64,000 nucleotides of DNA, from contig NZ_JASNFN010000002.1 of NCBI RefSeq assembly GCF_030731085.1, forward strand, positions 284,425-348,424, in the 5' to 3' direction. The notes under the pieces are model-generated. The model searched no databases, was not told the origin of the DNA, and was given only the letters and a program-made list of their open reading frames with translations. Below, in pieces: positions 43,097-51,125 of the stretch. Position numbers and translations under genes: made by a program. The DNA is from Blastococcus carthaginiensis (GTDB lineage: Bacteria; Actinomycetota; Actinomycetes; Mycobacteriales; Geodermatophilaceae). How positions within the stretch are numbered: the first letter of the stretch is position 1; every line of letters starts with the position of its first letter.

Positions 43097-44716
43097 TCAG
43101 CTACCCGCGTCCAGCCACGCGTCGTCCAGCAGAACCATGCTGTTGACCGTGTCCTCGACACCGTGGAGATCGTCGGACCACATGAGGAACTCCGGCGTCG
43201 GCCCGTAGACCAGGGCGGGCACATCGGCGTTCCACTGCTCCTGGATACGCCCCATGATCTCGCGCTGCTCCTCCTCGGTCCCCGCCCCCTGGAACTCGGT
43301 GATGAGCGCGCTCATCTCCGGGCTGGTGGGCATGCCGACCGTGAGGTTGCCTTCCTCGTGCAACGTTGCATACATGCGCCCGTACGGTCCGGCCTCACGC
43401 CAGCTGATCCCCCAGCCGGCCACGTCGTAGTCACGGTTCACCGCGACCCGGTTGACCTGGTCGGCGACCGTGGGCACCAGATCGGTCTCGACCTCGAACC
43501 CCACCGTCTCGAGCGAGGCCTTGACCGCCAGCGCGGTCGCGCGCGATGCCGGGTCCTGGGCATCCAGATAGGTGACCTTGCCGTCGAAGCCGTCGGCCTT
43601 CGCTTCCTCTACCAGCGCCCGCGCCGCCTCGGGGTCGTAGGGCAGCGGCTCCACGTCGGTGTGCCAGCGGGAGTACTCGGGGAAGATGGCGTTGCTGGCG
43701 ATGCCGGCGCCGCCGGAGGCCCGCTGCACGACGAGCTCGGGATCGATGGCCTGGAACATGGCCTGCCGCACCCGGGGATCCGCGCCGGGTCGCCCCTCGT
43801 CGGTGTTGATCACCGCAACGCTGCCCAGCGCCACGAGGTTCAGGAAGCCCGACGTTCCCTCGTCCAGGGCCTGGTCGACCAGGTCGGGCTCCCGGATGAA
43901 CGCGGAGCCGATCTCGCCGGCCTGGAAAGAGTCGAACCGGGCCTGCGGGTCGCTGAGATACACGATCCGGATGCTGTCCAGATGAGGCGGGCCGTCCCAG
44001 TAGTCGTCCCGCGGCTCGAGGACCATCTCCTCCTGCGGGGCGTAGGTGCTCAGCGTGAAGGCGCCGGCGCCTATCGGGGTGAAGGTGCCACCGGCATCCG
44101 CGGACTGCGCGACGACCATGCCCGGCCCGGTGGTGAGCAGGTAGTCGAAGCTCGGCCACTCAGTGGCCAGGGTGAAGACGACGGTCCGGTCGTCGGGGGT
44201 GTCGATGCCCGTGACGTTGTTGGTGAACAAACCGGCCTCGTCGGCGCCCTTGGCGACGTAGCGCTCCAGGCTCCACCTGACGGCCTCAGCATTCAGGGGC
44301 GTGCCATCGCTGAACGTGACGCCGTCGCGCAGCGTCAGCGTCCAGACGGTGGAGTCGTCGTTCGCCTCGAGCGACTCGGCCAGCTGGGGTTCGACCGTGT
44401 TCGTCTCGCTGTCCCAGCGCATCAGGACGTCGTAGATCGCCGCCATCTCCAGGCCCCCCGTGGAGCCGGCGACGATCGAGACCGCGGGGTCGAGGCTGCG
44501 AGGCTCGGAGTAGGCCCCGAACGTCAGCGTCCCCCCGTCGACCGGGTCACCTCCGGACTCGGCCCCGATGACGCCGACCTCGTAGGCGTCCCCGGAGCTC
44601 CGAACCTCCGCCCGATCGGCCCCGCGCCCGCCGGACGAGGAACAGGCCGCAGCCAGTACCAGAACCGTTGCCACTCCGACGACGGGTCGAGCCCGCTGCA
44701 CAATCGAATTCACCAT
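43097..44716 (-). CDS. Second Opp/Dpp-type ABC substrate-binding lipoprotein
   Basis: 539 residues from ATG 44716 (AAGGGGA upstream). Lipobox VLAAAC with Cys25. SBP_bac_5 fold: GTLTFGAYSEPRSLDPAVS, FSDGTPLNAEAVRWSLERYV, FTPIGAGAFTLSTYAPQEEM, GRPGADPRVRQAMFQAIDP, DDLHGVEDTVNSMVLLDDAW. Shares block order and phrases with the protein at 28090-29703, so the two are paralogues and may feed the same permease set. No transporter genes adjoin it. Confidence 0.9.
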   Translation of the reverse strand: MVNSIVQRARPVVGVATVLVLAAACSSSGGRGADRAEVRSSGDAYEVGVIGAESGGDPVDGGTLTFGAYSEPRSLDPAVSIVAGSTGGLEMAAIYDVLMRWDSETNTVEPQLAESLEANDDSTVWTLTLRDGVTFSDGTPLNAEAVRWSLERYVAKGADEAGLFTNNVTGIDTPDDRTVVFTLATEWPSFDYLLTTGPGMVVAQSADAGGTFTPIGAGAFTLSTYAPQEEMVLEPRDDYWDGPPHLDSIRIVYLSDPQARFDSFQAGEIGSAFIREPDLVDQALDEGTSGFLNLVALGSVAVINTDEGRPGADPRVRQAMFQAIDPELVVQRASGGAGIASNAIFPEYSRWHTDVEPLPYDPEAARALVEEAKADGFDGKVTYLDAQDPASRATALAVKASLETVGFEVETDLVPTVADQVNRVAVNRDYDVAGWGISWREAGPYGRMYATLHEEGNLTVGMPTSPEMSALITEFQGAGTEEEQREIMGRIQEQWNADVPALVYGPTPEFLMWSDDLHGVEDTVNSMVLLDDAWLDAGS

Positions 44717-45172
44717 GAGATCCCCTTCTGCGCAACCGGTGCTCGGGTAGTCGATCGCCGGCTTGCGGACGGTAGGCAGCGGCGGGGACGGCACCCGGGC
44801 GCACTCCCAATGGCCGGGAGGTCGCCGTCTTCCTCGAGCTCGCCCGCGACATCCCGGCGGCGACGAGCGCGCCGCGGTGCTCGGCCACAAGGTCGATGAC
44901 CCGCTGTATGCGTTCGTACCGCGCCTGCGCCGGACGACGCGGCGCTGGGCAACCAGCGCCTTCTGGGCGGCGAACACCTGGGCGAGCCGCGCGGTGCCCC
45001 TGTACCGGGAAGCGGTGGGGTTGGATGCGGCCACGACCACGGACGTCAGGAAGGCGGTGTCCCCGGTCACGGCCGTGTCCCGGTGATCGGGACGAGTGCC
45101 CGGACGGACCACGGAGAAGCCAGCATGGCCCGTCGTGTGCGCTGTTCCGCCATCCCGAACCACGGAGCTTCG
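44717..45172. other. 456-base divergent spacer without a recognisable gene
   Basis: Between the divergent binding protein and acyl-CoA ligase genes. A 107-codon open frame (44763-45086) runs through it, but its product is Arg/Ala-rich, has no family resemblance and no good ribosome-binding site. Promoters of both neighbours should lie here; no clear operator seen. Confidence 0.45.
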
Positions 45173-46816
45173 ATGACCACCTCGACCGATCCCCAGGCTG
45201 CCGCCCTCGCGGTACTGACCGGCCTCACCGGCCCCGGCGGGCCGTTCGAGCTGGCCCGCGAGGAGGTGCTCGGGGTGGAGATGACGGTGTTCCGCAACCG
45301 GCAGCGCTCGCTGGGTGAGGTGCTGGTGGACTCGCAGCGGCACGGCGACCGGGACTACGTCGTCACGGCCCACTCCCGGCTGAGCTTCGCCGAGCACGCC
45401 CAGCAGGTGGCCTCCCTGGCCCGGGTGCTGCGCGAGGAGCACGGCGTCGGCAAGGGAGACCGGGTCGCCATCCTGGCGGCCAACTGTCCTGAGTGGATCG
45501 TCTCGTTCTGGGCGGCCGTGGCAACGGGCGCGATCGCGGTCGGCTTCAACTCATTGTGGTCGCGGAGCGAGGTCGGCTACGCGCTGGAGCACAGCACGCC
45601 GAAGGTCGTCGTCGCCGACAGCAAGCGTGCCGCCCTCATCGGCGGCAGCGACGTCACGGTCCTGTCGATGGAGGACGACCTCCCCCGGCTGGTCACCGCC
45701 CACCCCGGCGAGGACCTGACACCGGTCGAGGTGTCCGAGGACGACCCGGCGGTGATCCTCTACACCAGCGGCACCTCAGGGCGGCCCAAGGGTGCGGTGC
45801 ACTCGCACCGGAACCTGACCTCGGTCATCGAGTATCACCGGATGAACGATGCGCTGGCCCAGGCCTTCGGCGACCCCACCGATCCGCGCGACCGCCGTTA
45901 CCTGCTCACCTCGCCGCTGTTCCACATCGCCAGCCTGCACAACCTGGCCCTTCCCCGGCTGGCGACGGGCAGCACCGCAGTGGTGCACCAGGGCGCCTTC
46001 GACGTCGACCGGGTCCTGCGGCTGATCGAGCGGGAGCGGGTCACCAACTGGGGCGCGGTCCCCACCATGGCCCACCGTCTGCTCCAGCACGGAGATCTCT
46101 CCGGCTACGACCTCTCCTCGCTACGGGCTTTCTCGCTGGCGTCGGCGCCGTCGTCCCCGGAGTTCCAGGAGCGGCTGCGCCGGGCGCTGCCGGTGGCCGA
46201 GCGCGCCCTGGTGGACAGCTACGGGCTCACCGAGTCCTGCACGGCACTGACCGTGGCGACCGCCGGGGACCTCGCCGCTACGCCCGGCACGCTGGGCCGG
46301 CCGATCGCCACCGTCGAGCTGGAGATCCGCGACGAGGCCAACCAGGCGGTCCCGGAGGGGGTCGAGGGTGAAATCTGCGTGCGCAGCCCCTTCAACATGC
46401 TGGGCTACTGGAACGATCCGGACGCGACGGCGACGGCGATCGATCCGGATCGCTGGCTGCACACCGGGGACATCGGCACGATCGAGCGGGGCCTGTTGCA
46501 TCTCAACGCCCGCCGGTCGGACCTCATCATCCGCGGCGGGGAGAACGTGTACCCCGCGGAAATCGAGGGCGCGTTGGCCGAGCACCCGGCCGTGCTGGAG
46601 TGCATCGTCCTGGGCCGTCCGCACGAGGACCTCGGGCAGGAGGTCTCGGCGGTGGTCGTCCCCGACCCCGCTCGCCCCGTGACGGAAGCCGAGCTCGTCG
46701 AGTTCCTCCGGGATCGACTGGCCTACTACAAGGTCCCGACCCGCTGGCAGCTGCGCACGGATCCGCTGCCTCGCAATGCCACCGGCAAGGTGCTGCGGAC
46801 CCGCGTCGAGGCCTGA
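45173..46816 (+). CDS. Acyl-CoA ligase (class I adenylate-forming, FadD-type)
   Basis: 547 residues from ATG 45173 (GGAG six bases upstream; in-frame starts at 45083 and 45125 exist). ANL motifs: ILYTSGTSGRPKGAVHSH, LVDSYGLTESC, GEICVRSPFNMLGYW, WLHTGDIGTIERG, IIRGGENVYPAEIE, and RNATGKVLRTRV with the catalytic Lys. Makes CoA thioesters of a carboxylic acid. It precedes a phosphotriesterase-family gene by 85 bases and may form an operon with it. Substrate unknown; a steroid or lactone-derived acid fits the context. Confidence 0.88.
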   Translation: MTTSTDPQAAALAVLTGLTGPGGPFELAREEVLGVEMTVFRNRQRSLGEVLVDSQRHGDRDYVVTAHSRLSFAEHAQQVASLARVLREEHGVGKGDRVAILAANCPEWIVSFWAAVATGAIAVGFNSLWSRSEVGYALEHSTPKVVVADSKRAALIGGSDVTVLSMEDDLPRLVTAHPGEDLTPVEVSEDDPAVILYTSGTSGRPKGAVHSHRNLTSVIEYHRMNDALAQAFGDPTDPRDRRYLLTSPLFHIASLHNLALPRLATGSTAVVHQGAFDVDRVLRLIERERVTNWGAVPTMAHRLLQHGDLSGYDLSSLRAFSLASAPSSPEFQERLRRALPVAERALVDSYGLTESCTALTVATAGDLAATPGTLGRPIATVELEIRDEANQAVPEGVEGEICVRSPFNMLGYWNDPDATATAIDPDRWLHTGDIGTIERGLLHLNARRSDLIIRGGENVYPAEIEGALAEHPAVLECIVLGRPHEDLGQEVSAVVVPDPARPVTEAELVEFLRDRLAYYKVPTRWQLRTDPLPRNATGKVLRTRVEA

Positions 46817-46901
46817 GTCGCCTGACGTCCGACTGCGCTGCGCCGGCGCGGCCCTTCGCGGGCGGCCCGGCGGACGCCCATCCCTGCTGCTGGAGGAAAG
46901 C

Positions 46902-47888
46902 GTGCCTCAGGTGCACACCGTCACCGGGCCGGTCGACACGGCTCGGCTCGGGCAGGTGCTCATGCACGAGCACCTCTTCGTGCTCGACCCGGAGATCCAG
47001 AGCAACCACCCCGAGGAATGGGGCAGCGAGAGCGAACGCGTGGCAGACGCGGTCGAACGGTTGAGTGCCCTGGCCGGCACGGGGGTGCGGACGATCGTCG
47101 ATCCGACGGTGCTCGGCATGGGGCGCTACATCCCGCGGATCCAGGAGATCGCCGCCCAGGTCGACCTCAACGTCATCGTGGCGACCGGGTATTACACCTA
47201 TGACCACCTGCCGTTCTACTTCCAGTACCGGGGACCTGCCCTGGCGGCGGTCGTGGGCAGGGAGGTGCCCGATCCGATGGTGGACATGTTCGTCCGGGAC
47301 ATCGAGCACGGGATCGCCGACACCGGTGTGCGGGCCGGGCTGCTCAAGTGCGCGATCGACCACCAGGGCATGACCTCCGACGTCGAACGCGTCCTGCGGG
47401 CGGTCGCGAAGGCGCACCGCCGCACCGGTGCGCCGATCACCGTGCACACCCACCCGGGCAGTCGCCAGGGGTCGGCGGTCGCGGAGGTGCTCGCCGACGA
47501 GGGTGTCGATCCGAGGCGGGTGGTGCTGGGACACAGCGGTGACACCACGGACATCGCCCACCTGAGTGAGCTCGCCGACGCCGGCTTCCTGTTGGGGATG
47601 GACCGGTTCGGCATCTACCTCGAGACCTCGTTCGAGGCCCGCGCCGGCACCGTGGTCGAGATGTGCCGGCGGGGCTACGCCGGGCACATGGTGCTCTCCC
47701 ACGACGCCGCCTGCTACTACGACGCGGTCCCCCCGGAGTTCGCACCGATGTTCCCCGCGTGGCACTACACCCACATCCACGAGAAGGTGCTGCCGTACCT
47801 GCGGCAGCAGGGGGTGACCGACGAGCAGATCGAGACGATGCTCGTCGCCAACCCCCGCCGGTACTTCGAGAACACCGCGGCCTACTGA
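46902..47888 (+). CDS. Phosphotriesterase-family metallohydrolase (probable lactonase)
   Basis: 328 residues from GTG 46902 (TGGAGGAAA upstream). Binuclear metal site complete: MHEH (His22, His24), bridging Lys149 in GLLKCAID, His182 in TVHTHPG, His211 in LGHSGDT and Asp268 in LSHDA. Most bacterial members are lactonases rather than organophosphate hydrolases (family knowledge). Next to an acyl-CoA ligase, so lactone opening followed by CoA activation is plausible, but this is inference. Confidence 0.85.
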   Translation: MPQVHTVTGPVDTARLGQVLMHEHLFVLDPEIQSNHPEEWGSESERVADAVERLSALAGTGVRTIVDPTVLGMGRYIPRIQEIAAQVDLNVIVATGYYTYDHLPFYFQYRGPALAAVVGREVPDPMVDMFVRDIEHGIADTGVRAGLLKCAIDHQGMTSDVERVLRAVAKAHRRTGAPITVHTHPGSRQGSAVAEVLADEGVDPRRVVLGHSGDTTDIAHLSELADAGFLLGMDRFGIYLETSFEARAGTVVEMCRRGYAGHMVLSHDAACYYDAVPPEFAPMFPAWHYTHIHEKVLPYLRQQGVTDEQIETMLVANPRRYFENTAAY

Positions 47889-47891
47889 GCG

Positions 47892-47931
47892 GCCGGCTCG
47901 GGCTGCGGCACACGCGGCAGCCCGAGCCGGC
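47892..47931. terminator. Bidirectional 15-bp stem-loop between convergent genes
   Basis: Perfect arms GCCGGCTCGGGCTGC (47892-47906) and GCAGCCCGAGCCGGC (47917-47931). Starts three bases after the metallohydrolase stop and ends one base before the SDR stop. Confidence 0.8.
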
Positions 47932-48732
47932 TCAGCGACCGCACGCGGTGCCGCCGGTGAGGTGGCTGGCCAGGGAATTGACGAACCCACCGGCCGCGCT
48001 CGACAGCCACACCGCGGCCGCGCCGACGTCTGCGCCGGTTCCCAGCCGGCGGATGGGGACGCTCTGGACGAGCCGCTGCAGCAGACCGCTCCCGGAGTCC
48101 TCCAGGCCGGTCATGATCCCGAGAGCCAGGGAGTTGGCGGTGATGCCGACGGGACCGTACTCCACACCGAGGTGCCGCATCAGCGCCTCGGATCCGGCCT
48201 TGGCCGCGCCGTAGGCACCCACGCCGAGCGCCAATCCCCGCGAGGAGGCGCCGGAGGAGATGTGGATGATCCGGCCCCAGCCACGCGCCACCTGGTGGGG
48301 CAGGACCGCCTGCACCAGCCGCATCGTTGCCACCAGGTTGAGCTCGATCTGCTGCCGCCACGCTTCCGAGGGCATATCCCCGAAGCGCACCATCGTCGAA
48401 CCGCCGTCCGGGATGCCGGCGTTGTGGACAAGGATGTCGACCCCACCGAACGTCTCGCGGATGCGCTCGAGCGCGACCGCCAGGCCCTCGGCGTCGGTGA
48501 CGTCGAACGGCACGGCGCTCGCCCGGCCACCGGCCGCGGCGATCTCGGCCACGACCCGATCCGCCCGGTCCGGATGCAGGTCGTTGACGGCGACCGCCGC
48601 ACCGGCCGCGGCCAGCGCCCGGGCGATGCCCTCGCCCACGCCGCGGCCCGCGCCGGTGACGAGCGCGGTCCGGTTCGGCAGGCGGAACGGCCCCTCGTCC
48701 CAGGCGCCGGTCGGCGCCTCTCCGTCGGTCAA
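47932..48732 (-). CDS. Short-chain dehydrogenase/reductase (last gene of steroid operon)
   Basis: 266 residues. TALVTGAGRGVGEG cofactor motif, NDLHPDRADR (Asp suggests NAD), HNAGIP, Ser in HISSGASSRG and YGAAKAG. The start is a TTG at 48732 within a TTGA overlap with the acyl-CoA dehydrogenase stop; no better ATG or GTG lies in frame before the fold begins. Eleventh and last gene of the minus-strand run from 59272. Probably oxidises a 3-hydroxyacyl-CoA or hydroxysteroid. Confidence 0.82.
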   Translation of the reverse strand: MTDGEAPTGAWDEGPFRLPNRTALVTGAGRGVGEGIARALAAAGAAVAVNDLHPDRADRVVAEIAAAGGRASAVPFDVTDAEGLAVALERIRETFGGVDILVHNAGIPDGGSTMVRFGDMPSEAWRQQIELNLVATMRLVQAVLPHQVARGWGRIIHISSGASSRGLALGVGAYGAAKAGSEALMRHLGVEYGPVGITANSLALGIMTGLEDSGSGLLQRLVQSVPIRRLGTGADVGAAAVWLSSAAGGFVNSLASHLTGGTACGR

Positions 48733-49859
48733 GCCGGAGCGCCGATGTCGCCGCCGTGCTCCAGGGCATCGCCCAGCTCGGCGCCGACCGCGTCGGCGCT
48801 GCCCAGGGTGAACGCGACCTGCCGGCCCCACAGGAAGTACCGGTGGATCGGGTAGTCGATGTCCGCGCCGATGCCGCCGTGCAGGTGCTGCGTCGCGTGG
48901 ACCGCCCGCAGCCCCCCACGCGAGGCCCACCACTTGGCGACGAGCGAGGCGGCCTCGGCCTCCTCCTCCTGCCCGAGGTCCATCAGCCAGGCGGCTCGCT
49001 GCGTGGTCAGCCGGATGCTCTCAGTGTCGAGGTAGGCGTCGGCAGCACGGACGGCGACGGCCTGGTTGGTCGACAGCGGCCGACCGAACTGCACCCGCTC
49101 GGAGGTGTACCGGGCGGTCATCTGCAGCGCCTCGGAACACACGCCGACCTGCAGGGCCGCCAATGCCACGCGGGCGCGCCGACGGGTCCAGCGGGCGATC
49201 TCCGCACCGTCCCCGGGCAGCACCTCCTCGGCGGACACGACGACGCCGTCGAGGGCCACGGCGGCGTTGCTCTCCCGGCTCGTCACGGACAAGGACCTGA
49301 CGGTCACCCCGGGGCGGTCGGTCGGGACGATCGCCACGGCGGTCTCCCCCACCGGCAGGCCGACCGGCACCAGCACCGCCCCCGCCACCTCGGCCCCCGG
49401 CACGGAGGCCAGGTGCCCGTTCAGCCGCAGCGACCCGGCATCCTCCTCGGCCGTGACCGTGACGGCGCGGCCGGTGGGCGCATCGAAGGCTCCGGTCAGG
49501 ACCACCGACCCGTCCACCAGACCGGGCAGCCACCGCTCGACCTGCTGCTGGGTACCGAACTGCGCGATCGGCAGAGCCGCGGTGGCCAGGGCCGCCCACA
49601 GCGGCACCGGGGCGACCCGGCGTCCCTGCTGCTCCAGCAGGGTGACCAACCCGAGCATGCCCATCCCGGCACCGCCGGCGTCCTCGGGCAGCGGGATGCC
49701 CAGCACGCCGGCGTCGGCCAGGATCCGCCACAGCTCGCGGTCGTGGCCACCCTCGTCCGCCTCGACCTGCCGGACCCGCTCCACCTCCGCGCGGTCCCCG
49801 AAGATCTTCTCCGTCAGGTCGCGCACCGCGACCAGGTCGTCGTCCAGCTCGAACTGCAT
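48729..49859 (-). CDS. Acyl-CoA dehydrogenase subunit (FadE27/FadE29-type)
   Basis: 376 residues. MQFELDDDLVAVRDLTEKIF, LGIPLPEDAGGAGMGMLGLV, SERVQFGRPLSTNQAVA and HLHGGIGADIDYPIHRYFLWGRQ. Same class as 36027-37139; starts two bases after its partner's stop. The pair probably forms a ChsE-type heterotetramer for the short (C22) side chain, as FadE28-FadE29 do in the mycobacterial igr operon, though which published pair it equals is uncertain. Confidence 0.85.
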   Translation of the reverse strand: MQFELDDDLVAVRDLTEKIFGDRAEVERVRQVEADEGGHDRELWRILADAGVLGIPLPEDAGGAGMGMLGLVTLLEQQGRRVAPVPLWAALATAALPIAQFGTQQQVERWLPGLVDGSVVLTGAFDAPTGRAVTVTAEEDAGSLRLNGHLASVPGAEVAGAVLVPVGLPVGETAVAIVPTDRPGVTVRSLSVTSRESNAAVALDGVVVSAEEVLPGDGAEIARWTRRRARVALAALQVGVCSEALQMTARYTSERVQFGRPLSTNQAVAVRAADAYLDTESIRLTTQRAAWLMDLGQEEEAEAASLVAKWWASRGGLRAVHATQHLHGGIGADIDYPIHRYFLWGRQVAFTLGSADAVGAELGDALEHGGDIGAPA

Positions 49860-49861
49860 CG

Positions 49862-51079
49862 TCAGTTGCTCCCACTCCTGGCCGGTGACTTCTGCTCGTC
49901 GCGGCGGCGGGCGGCCAGCGTCATGCCGAGGGTCTTGGCCGCCACGATCTCCCGCATCACCTCGTTGGTGCCCCCGCCGAAGGTGTTGTTCTGCGCTCTG
50001 CGGGCGAGGGTCTCCACCCGTCCCTGCAGCACGGCACCGGGGCTGCCGGGGCGCAGCAGGCCCTGGGCACCGAGCACCTCCTGCAGCCGCCCGTAGGCGG
50101 TGACCACCGCTTCGGTACCGAAGACCTTGGCTGCGGCGGAGTCGCCGCCACCGAGCGCGTTGGCCGCGACGTCGGCGACCAGGCGGAGGTTGACCAGATC
50201 GGCTGCGGAGAGCAGCGCGTAGACCTCGGCGAGCGTGCTGCGCACCCAGGGCACGTCGTAGAGGCGACCGGCGTCGGTCCGCTCCTCCTTGGCCCACGCC
50301 AGGACGCCGGAGAACAGCTCGTTGGCGATCCCGCCACGGGCAGCCAGCGCGACCCGCTCGTGATTGAGCTGGGAGGTGATCAGCGACCAGCCCGCGTCGA
50401 GCTCGCCGACCACGTTGGTGATCGGCACCCGGACGTCCTCGTAGTACGTCGCAGAGGTGCTGATCCCACCGACGGTGTGGATCTCGGTGACCGAGAACCC
50501 GGGCGCCGACGTGGGCACGAGGACGACCGAGATGCCCTTGTGGCGCGGCGCGTCGGGGTCGGTGCGGACGGCGAGCCAGATCCAGTCGGCGTAGACCCCC
50601 GCACTGGTGTAGATCTTGTTGCCGTTGATGACCAGCTCGTTCCCGTCGACCACTGCCCGGGTCTGCAGGGCGGCGAGGTCGGTGCCCGCGCCCGGCTCGG
50701 TGTAGCCGATGGCGAAGATCAGCGTCCCGGCCAAGATCCGGGGGAGGAAGAAGTCCTTCTGCTCCTGGGTCCCGTACTTCATCAGCGACGGGGCGACCGT
50801 GTTCAGCGTGACCAGGGACAGCGGGGCGTTGGCCCGGAGCACCTCGTCGTAGAAGACGAAGAGGGCCTCCGGGTCCTCGCCGCGGCCCCCGTACTCCTCC
50901 GGCCAGCCCAGGCCCAGCCACCCGTCGCGGCCCATGCGCTGGTAGATCCGGTCGAAGGTCGGACCGCCCTCGGTCTGGTCGACCAGGTCGCGGCGGTCCT
51001 GCTCGGTGATGATCTCGGCGAAGTACTCGCGCAGCTGCCGGCGCAGCGCCTTCGACTCCGGGGACAGGTCCATCTGCAT
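49862..51079 (-). CDS. Acyl-CoA dehydrogenase subunit (FadE26/FadE28-type)
   Basis: 405 residues from ATG 51079 (AAGGAG ten bases upstream; ATG 51073 also possible). DGWLGLGWPEEYGGRGEDPEAL, FAIGYTEPGAGTDLAAL, SAGVYADWIWLAVRTDPDAP, QLNHERVALAARGG and NTFGGGTNEVMREIVA. Partner of the 376-residue subunit immediately downstream. Similar to 37243-38409, so the locus holds two parallel heteromeric dehydrogenases for different chain lengths. Confidence 0.87.
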   Translation of the reverse strand: MQMDLSPESKALRRQLREYFAEIITEQDRRDLVDQTEGGPTFDRIYQRMGRDGWLGLGWPEEYGGRGEDPEALFVFYDEVLRANAPLSLVTLNTVAPSLMKYGTQEQKDFFLPRILAGTLIFAIGYTEPGAGTDLAALQTRAVVDGNELVINGNKIYTSAGVYADWIWLAVRTDPDAPRHKGISVVLVPTSAPGFSVTEIHTVGGISTSATYYEDVRVPITNVVGELDAGWSLITSQLNHERVALAARGGIANELFSGVLAWAKEERTDAGRLYDVPWVRSTLAEVYALLSAADLVNLRLVADVAANALGGGDSAAAKVFGTEAVVTAYGRLQEVLGAQGLLRPGSPGAVLQGRVETLARRAQNNTFGGGTNEVMREIVAAKTLGMTLAARRRDEQKSPARSGSN

Positions 51080-51125
51080 GGGATGGGCGCTCCTTGCGAG
51101 GGGATGAGTGGGTGGTGCGGGCGGA

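Noticed and set aside
44763..45086. 107-codon ORF in the spacer before the acyl-CoA ligase
   Set aside because: No ribosome-binding site, no recognisable family, biased composition; kept only as part of the spacer note.
46902..47888. Organophosphate-degrading phosphotriesterase
   Set aside because: The metal site alone does not show this activity; most bacterial relatives are lactonases, so only the family is called.
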